Origin: Pyropia haitanensis
Taxonomy: Eukaryota; Rhodophyta; Bangiophyceae; Bangiales; Bangiaceae
Assembly: GCA_008729055.1 (NCBI GenBank)
Contig: SDUX01000004.1
Location: 620,001 to 684,000, forward strand
Length of the DNA stretch: 64,000 bases
Direction of reading: 5' to 3'
Shown: piece by piece, positions 59,593-64,000 of the stretch
How positions within the stretch are numbered: the first letter of the stretch is position 1
How the letters are laid out: each line of letters starts with the position of its first letter
Program-made: the position numbers and the translations under genes
The notes under the pieces: generated by a model
The model's input: only the letters and a program-made list of their open reading frames with translations
Told to the model about the DNA's origin: nothing
Database searches by the model: none

Positions 59593-59916
59593 TCGGCAGG
59601 GGCGGGCGGGCGGCGCTCGCGCACCACCCCCCCCCCGCCCCCCCCCGCCCCGGCGCGAGCCTTGCGCGCCGACGCCATGGCGGCGGTGGCGGACGTGGAA
59701 GGAACCCCGTGCGTGCCGCTGCTCGTGTGCGGGCGGCCCGCGGCGGCGGCGGCGGCGGCGGCGGCGGGGTGGCGGCGGGCGTGGCCGGCGGCGGCTCCCC
59801 ACCCGGCTGGGGCGGCCGCTCGCCGCCGCCGGCCGCGCCGGTGGCGTCGCCCCCCGTCGCCGCCGTCGGGGCCGCCGGCCGCCCCGCCGGCCGCCGTGGC
59901 CGCAGGCCGACGGCGC

Positions 59917-59947
<31 letters not shown>

Positions 59948-60003
59948 GCTCGCCCGCCCGGTGTGGGAGGTGCGGCGGCGGCGGGGGGCGCCCGCGTCGG
60001 CAA

Positions 60004-60044
<41 letters not shown>

Positions 60045-60429
60045 GCAGCCGCCGACGCGGCTGCCGCGCATGGGGCGTGGGCGGTGGCCGCCGCAGCCCG
60101 CGACGGCGTGACGCCCGCCGAGCCGTGGCATCGCCGCGCAAGCGACGGGCGCAGGGGGGAGGAGGGAGTTGCCGGCCCGCCCGCCCGCCGCGCGTGGGTT
60201 ATGCAGGGGGGAGAGGGGGGGGGAGGGGGGGGGGGGGCGTCCGCCCCAAGCGTACGTACCCTGCGTACGTGTGCCTGCTGCGGTGACGCGACGGGGACGT
60301 AGAGGGGCACAGGGGTGTGCTTGTCTCCGTGTGTTTGGTCTACTTTGTGTTGTCTCTGTTGTGGGGCTCCCTCGGTACCTCGCTTTGTGGACCGTAACCG
60401 TCTTTAAGGATCGTTGTAAGGATGGTTTA
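58582..60429. other. GC low-complexity region upstream of the helicase gene
   Basis: A T-rich leader (plus-strand A12 at 58587-58598) precedes the helicase ATG. Beyond it are G-runs (58630-58720) and then ~1.4 kb of (GGC)n/(CCG)n DNA with frames open on both strands (58815-60302 plus, 58883-60310 minus). All encode Ala/Arg/Gly/Pro mixtures; I support none of them. Confidence 0.45.
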
Positions 60430-60546
60430 CTGTGCTGCCGCTAAACAGTGGATGTTGCGCGGACGTGAAGGTGTGGATTCATTGGTCCAGACGGCGATTT
60501 CCTGCACCTGCACGTACCGTCAACATCCACTATTTATAGGACGCAC
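60430..60546. mobile_element. Second copy of the 118-bp hairpin MITE
   Basis: ACTGTGCTGCCGCTAAACAG opens the unit and CTATTTATAGGACGCAC closes it. GTGGATGTTG and CAACATCCAC pair, and GGACGTGAAGGTG pairs with CACCTGCACGTACC. It is clearly homologous to the copy at 16775-16892, including the loop sequence TTGGTCCAGACGGCGATT. It lies 270 bp upstream of the actin-related gene. Confidence 0.8.
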
Positions 60547-60815
60547 TCTAACGACCTTCGACTAGCCTTAACGACTGGCAACCTGACTCCGACGCCTCCC
60601 CACTCCATGCGGCGCACTGATTGCGGCTGGTGCCCCCACCGCCGCCACACTACTTTTCTTGTCCAGTGTGTTTCCTGGCGCCCCCGCGCGTGGCAACGGG
60701 CGCCGCCCGCCCCTTGCCCACCCCCTCCCCCCCCCCGCCCCCCCTCCGTTCCTTCCGCCTGCACCCCCCCCCCCCCCTTGCCCCTGCCCCCGCCCCCCCC
60801 CCCCCCCCCCTTCCC

Positions 60816-62868
60816 ATGGACGTCAACCAGCCGATTGTGCTGGACAATGGGTCCCACTCGCTCAAGGTGGGCTACGCGGGCGAGGAGGTGCCCGCCGCGG
60901 TCATCCCGACGCTCGTCGGGTCGCCCAAGCACCGGCGGGCGCTGCCAGGGACGCGGGGAGGTGGGGGGGGCGGCGCCAGCGGCGCGGGTGGCGGCGGCGG
61001 CGGCAGCGACGGGGGGCCGCCCATTGACTACGCGCTGCCCCCGCCGTCGTCCCCCATTGGCGGCGGCGGCGGTGACGGCGGCGGCGGCGGCGGCGCGGGC
61101 GTCGACGGCGGCGGGCACGGCCTCCCCCTCCCGCCCCCCCGCCCCCCCCCCGCGGCGGCCGCTACGTTGGCACCGACGCCGCCACCGCGCGCGGCGTCCT
61201 GCGCCTGTCGTGGCCCATGGCCGCCGGCGCGGTGACGTCGTGGCCCGACGTGGAGGCGCTGTGGACGGCGGCGGTGGTTGGCGCGCTCGGCGCCGACCCC
61301 GCCGCGCACCCGCTGCTGCTGACCGAGGCGGCCGGCTCCCCGCGGGCGCACCGGCGGGCGCTCGTCCGCGCCGCGCTCGACGCGCTCGGCGCGCCGCGGG
61401 TGTACGTGGGGCTGCCGCCGGTGCTGGCGCTGTACGCGAGCGGCCGGCTGGGGGGGTGGGGGTGGATGTGGGGGACACCGTAACGCAGGTGGTGCCGGTG
61501 GTGGACGGGTACGTGGTGGGGGGGGCGGTGCGGCGGGTGGACTTGGGGGGGCGCGACGTGACGGCGCGGCTGGTCGGGCTGCTACGGAAGAGCGTACGTT
61601 GTGGGGGGGGGGGGGGGGGTTGGATTGATAGGAGGAGGTGGGGGGGGGCGGGGGGGGTGGACAATGCCGGAGAGGGCCCCTGTACGGTGCGTGGCGTGTG
61701 GAGGAGGGGGGCACAAGGGGGCTGCGGGGGCGGCGTTGTATTGGGGAGGGGCGGCGCGCCGAGTGGGTGCGGGGGGGGGGGGGGGGGGGGGGGGCAACGA
61801 GCGGTTGCGTGGGCGTCGACCGAGGGGTGGAGATGGCTGGGTGGGGAGGGGGCCGCGGACCCGTGGTGCCGACGCGTGCTGCGTGTCGTAGCCGCGGCGG
61901 GTGACCACGCCGTGCCGCCGTTCGCGTCTGGGCGGCGGTCACTGACACGGTGGGGCGAGCGGGGGCGGGTTCCTCCTCAGCGGCTGGACGTTTTGTCGCT
62001 GGTTGCGGGCGCTGCCGCCTGGTCCCTCCCCTCCGTCTGTGTCCGTACAGGGCCACACCTTTGCCACCACGGCGGAGCGGGAGGTGGTGCGGGAGATGAA
62101 GGAGGCGTGCTGCTACGTGGCGGCCAACCCAAGACTGTGCGTTTTGGCGGGACGTGCGCGCGACTGCGCGCACGGGGGGCGGTCGAGTGTGGGGGGGGTG
62201 GGGGACTGGCGGTGTTGGGTGAGAGGGGGGCTGCGGGGGGGGGGGGGGAAGACAGAGGACGGTCGGCAACTGCGCTCTTGCTGCCATGTCTTTGGTGTCT
62301 GCTGCTCACCCGTCGCACGCCACGCCACGCTGCCCTTTTTTGGTTGCGCGCCGCCCGTGCTCCCCTTGCGCCCTCGCCCCCCCCTCCCCCCATTTGCAGA
62401 GACACGTTTGCCAGCCTCGCCGCCGCCCCCCCCACGCTCTACACCCTCCCCGACGGCCAACAAATCTCCCTCACCGCGGAGCGGTCGCTCGCGCCCGAGG
62501 CGCTCTTCACCCCCGCCCTCGTCGGCTCCGAGTCGGCGGGCGTGGCCGGCCTCGTCGCCGACGCGATCGGCGCGTGCCCGCTCGACGCGCGGCGGCGGCT
62601 GTGGGCGTCGGTGACCCTGTGCGGCGGCTCGACGCTGTACCGTGGCTTTGGCGGGCGGCTGCTCGGGGAGCTCGCGCCGCGCACGCCACGGCCGTCGGTG
62701 CGGGTGCGGGTGGCGGCGCCCGCGGAGCGGCGGTACCTGCCGTTTATCGGCGGGTCGCTCGTCGCCAACCTGTCCACCTTCCGCGGCATGTGCGTCGGCG
62801 CCGCCGAGTGGCGGGAGGAGGGCGAGCGGGTGCTGTTTAGGAAGACGTTTTCGGGGGCGCCGTTTTGA
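60816..62868 (+). CDS. Actin-related protein (ARP1-like), three exons
   Basis: Exons 60816-61593, 62051-62136 and 62400-62868, with introns of 457 and 263 bp (donors GTACGT and GTGCGT; acceptors GTACAG and TTTGCAG; phases 0 and 2). The actin fold is clear: IVLDNGSHSLKVGYAGEEVP (phosphate 1), YVGTDAATARGVL, LLLTEAAGSPRAHRRALV, VLALYASGR, VDVGDTVTQVVPVVDGYV (phosphate 2), LGGRDVTARLV; exon 2 HTFATTAEREVVREMKEAC; exon 3 LCGGSTLYRGFGGRLLGEL and FIGGSLVANLSTFRGM. The C-terminus FRKTF resembles ARP1 (centractin), not conventional actin, so a dynactin-type or divergent ARP role is likeliest. The DNase-loop region is replaced by ~75 Gly/Pro-rich residues. Two frame changes in exon 1, at C-runs 61134-61151 and G7 61450-61456, both fit one missing base. 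About 444 aa. Confidence 0.82.
61771..61794 (+). repeat. 24-base G homopolymer in the actin-related gene intron
   Basis: An uninterrupted run of 24 G lies within intron 1, among other G-runs (61603-61619, 61638-61657). The read length of such a run is intrinsically unreliable. Confidence 0.9.
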
Positions 62869-63505
62869 GGCGGCCGGCGGTGGGCTCCGCCCACACCTCG
62901 GGCCTCACCCCCGTGGGCGGCGGCGACGGGCTGAAGGGGGTAAAAGGAACGGCAAGGGGGGCGCGAGGGGGGGGGAAGGGGGGTGGGGAATGACGGCGGG
63001 CGTTGCAAACGGCAGCCACCCCAGCCGCCGTGTTGGTGGCCCTGCATCACCCCGCTTGGTGATACCGGGAGGCTGTAGGCGGGAAGACTCGTCGTGCCCC
63101 GCCAGGTCAGAGCCAGGCCGTGGACACGCAGCGGCAGCAGCTGCACAGGCAACGCAGAGGGGTTGAAACAGAGAAAAAAAAGAGACAAAACAATCCACGC
63201 GGCATGGTCCCTCGCCAGGCACACCCCGATCCCCCCGCGGGCGCGCACACTGCCGGCGCCTCGACCGCCACCCCGAGCCGCACCCGCCTCGGCCGGCCGC
63301 CCCCACCCGCGCGGACCTCCCACCGCGACGTGTCGCCATGGCGTACCCCCTGCTCACCGCAGCCACACCCCTCGCATCCGCCCACCCACCTCCAACCGTC
63401 GCCGCCCCCCGCTCCACACCCCGCCACGCCCCTCCGCCGCGTCCGTCCCCCCCCCCCCCCCGCCCCCCCCGCCACCCCTCTCCCTCCCTACCCCACCGCG
63501 TTGCC
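62869..63505. other. Intergenic region between convergent ARP and TMEM14/FAX-like genes
   Basis: G-rich after the ARP stop and C-rich before the minus-strand stop at 63508, with a purine-rich A-tract at 63165-63192. It probably holds both 3' UTRs. No gene is seen. Confidence 0.5.
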
Positions 63506-64000
63506 TCACAGGTTGATCCCAAAAAACACCGCGGCGGCCGCCGACACGGCGCCCAGCGCGGCGGCGGGCATCACCTTTTTGGTCTTGACGTACCGCACGA
63601 GGAACACAATGGTGAGCGCGCCCGCGATGGCCAGCGCGGCCGGCACCGACTCGGTGCCGTACGCGGCGAGGAGCGCCGCCGCGGCGCCGACGCCGCTGAT
63701 CACCGACGCGGACGACTTGGTCTTGGCGTACGCGCCGACGCCTCCGCCGCCCATGAGGAGGGCGTAGACGAGCATCGCCGCCTTGACCGTCGCCAGCGGC
63801 ACCGCCATGACCAGGGGGGCCGCGGGAGCCGCGACGCCGGTGCCGGCGGCGGCATCCCCCGCAGGGGCCGCCCGCAGGGACGCACGGCGGCTCACAAACG
63901 CGGCGGCGGCCACCGCCGCCGCCGCCGCCGGCCGGGCGGTGCCGCGGGGGGGGCGCGGCGGGGACTGGCGCCGCGCAGCGGCGTGGCCGCGGCGGTGCAA
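63506..64000 (-). CDS. TMEM14/FAX-family membrane protein, 5' end outside the window
   Basis: The frame is open through the right edge, so the start is missing; 164 codons are visible. The visible N-terminal part is Ala/Arg-rich with AAAAFVSRRASLRAAP, consistent with a plastid transit peptide. The conserved domain begins near VPLATVKAAMLVYALLMGGG and has the family's pattern of four short Gly/Ala-rich helices: one ending in GAYAKTKS, then SVISGVGAAAALLAAY, AALAIAGALTIVFLVRYVKT and AAALGAVSAAAAVFFGINL. Plant FAX1, a member of this family, exports fatty acids across the plastid inner envelope; that role is inferred here from family and targeting. No lesion is seen. Confidence 0.85.
   Translation of the reverse strand: MHRRGHAAARRQSPPRPPRGTARPAAAAAVAAAAFVSRRASLRAAPAGDAAAGTGVAAPAAPLVMAVPLATVKAAMLVYALLMGGGGVGAYAKTKSSASVISGVGAAAALLAAYGTESVPAALAIAGALTIVFLVRYVKTKKVMPAAALGAVSAAAAVFFGINL

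Noticed and set aside
58815..60310. ~490-codon frames on both strands
   Set aside because: Mirror-image GGC/CCG translation; no motif decides for either strand.

Overview
This is a nuclear window from a very GC-rich, intron-poor eukaryotic alga. A red alga of the Porphyra/Pyropia (Bangiales) type fits best, but that assignment is inference. It rests on GC-saturated coding regions with very long antisense shadow frames, mostly one-exon genes, canonical GT-AG introns in the few genes that have them, and plastid proteins whose N-termini carry an early phenylalanine (AFV), as red-algal transit peptides do. A haem-pathway coproporphyrinogen oxidase, a TMEM14/FAX-like plastid membrane protein and a plastid-type RNA-binding protein support a photosynthetic host. 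I found no tRNA, rRNA or CRISPR array.

Layout. 0-7 kb: coproporphyrinogen III oxidase (+), a 116-aa coiled-coil protein (-) and a 169-bp tandem duplication upstream of it. 7-17 kb: gene-poor, with a decayed Ty3/gypsy-like pol remnant, a TIR-bounded 1.45-kb element and a transposon carrying a nested 118-bp hairpin MITE. 18.5-21.6 kb: a candidate Cip/Kip-type CDK inhibitor (+), convergent with a two-exon unknown gene (-). 23.2-23.8 kb: a 610-bp MITE at a TA site. 25.7-27.4 kb: tandem LEA-like genes with duplicated TATA promoters; the second is broken by one missing G. 28-34.5 kb: a ~2,130-aa GBF1/GNOM-type Sec7 ARF-GEF (-). 36-39.2 kb: a four-helix membrane protein with repeated GMDTW motifs in its tail (-). 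40 kb: a second copy of the transposon, with intact TIRs and no nested MITE. 42-43.6 kb: a two-exon FkbM-type methyltransferase (-). 43.6-48 kb: GC low complexity. 48-51.3 kb: a C2H2 zinc-finger regulator (+). 52-53.2 kb: a foldback element. 53.8-55.1 kb: a zinc-ribbon plus RRM protein (-). 56-58.6 kb: a PIF1-family helicase (-). 60.8-62.9 kb: a three-exon actin-related protein (+). Right edge: the 3' part of a TMEM14/FAX-like gene (-).

The genes look like unlinked housekeeping and regulatory genes, not an operon or pathway cluster. Two themes recur. First, six recognisable genes are interrupted by 11 frame changes. Every one lies in or beside a G/C homopolymer and has the sense of one missing base, which points to systematic homopolymer under-calling in the assembly. 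Second, the lower-GC islands between genes are where the transposable elements and inverted repeats sit.

The most interesting biology is the CDK-inhibitor candidate, which joins an animal-style RxL(F/W)GP cyclin-binding motif to a W-x-F-D CDK-binding segment at the C-terminus of a 205-aa protein.
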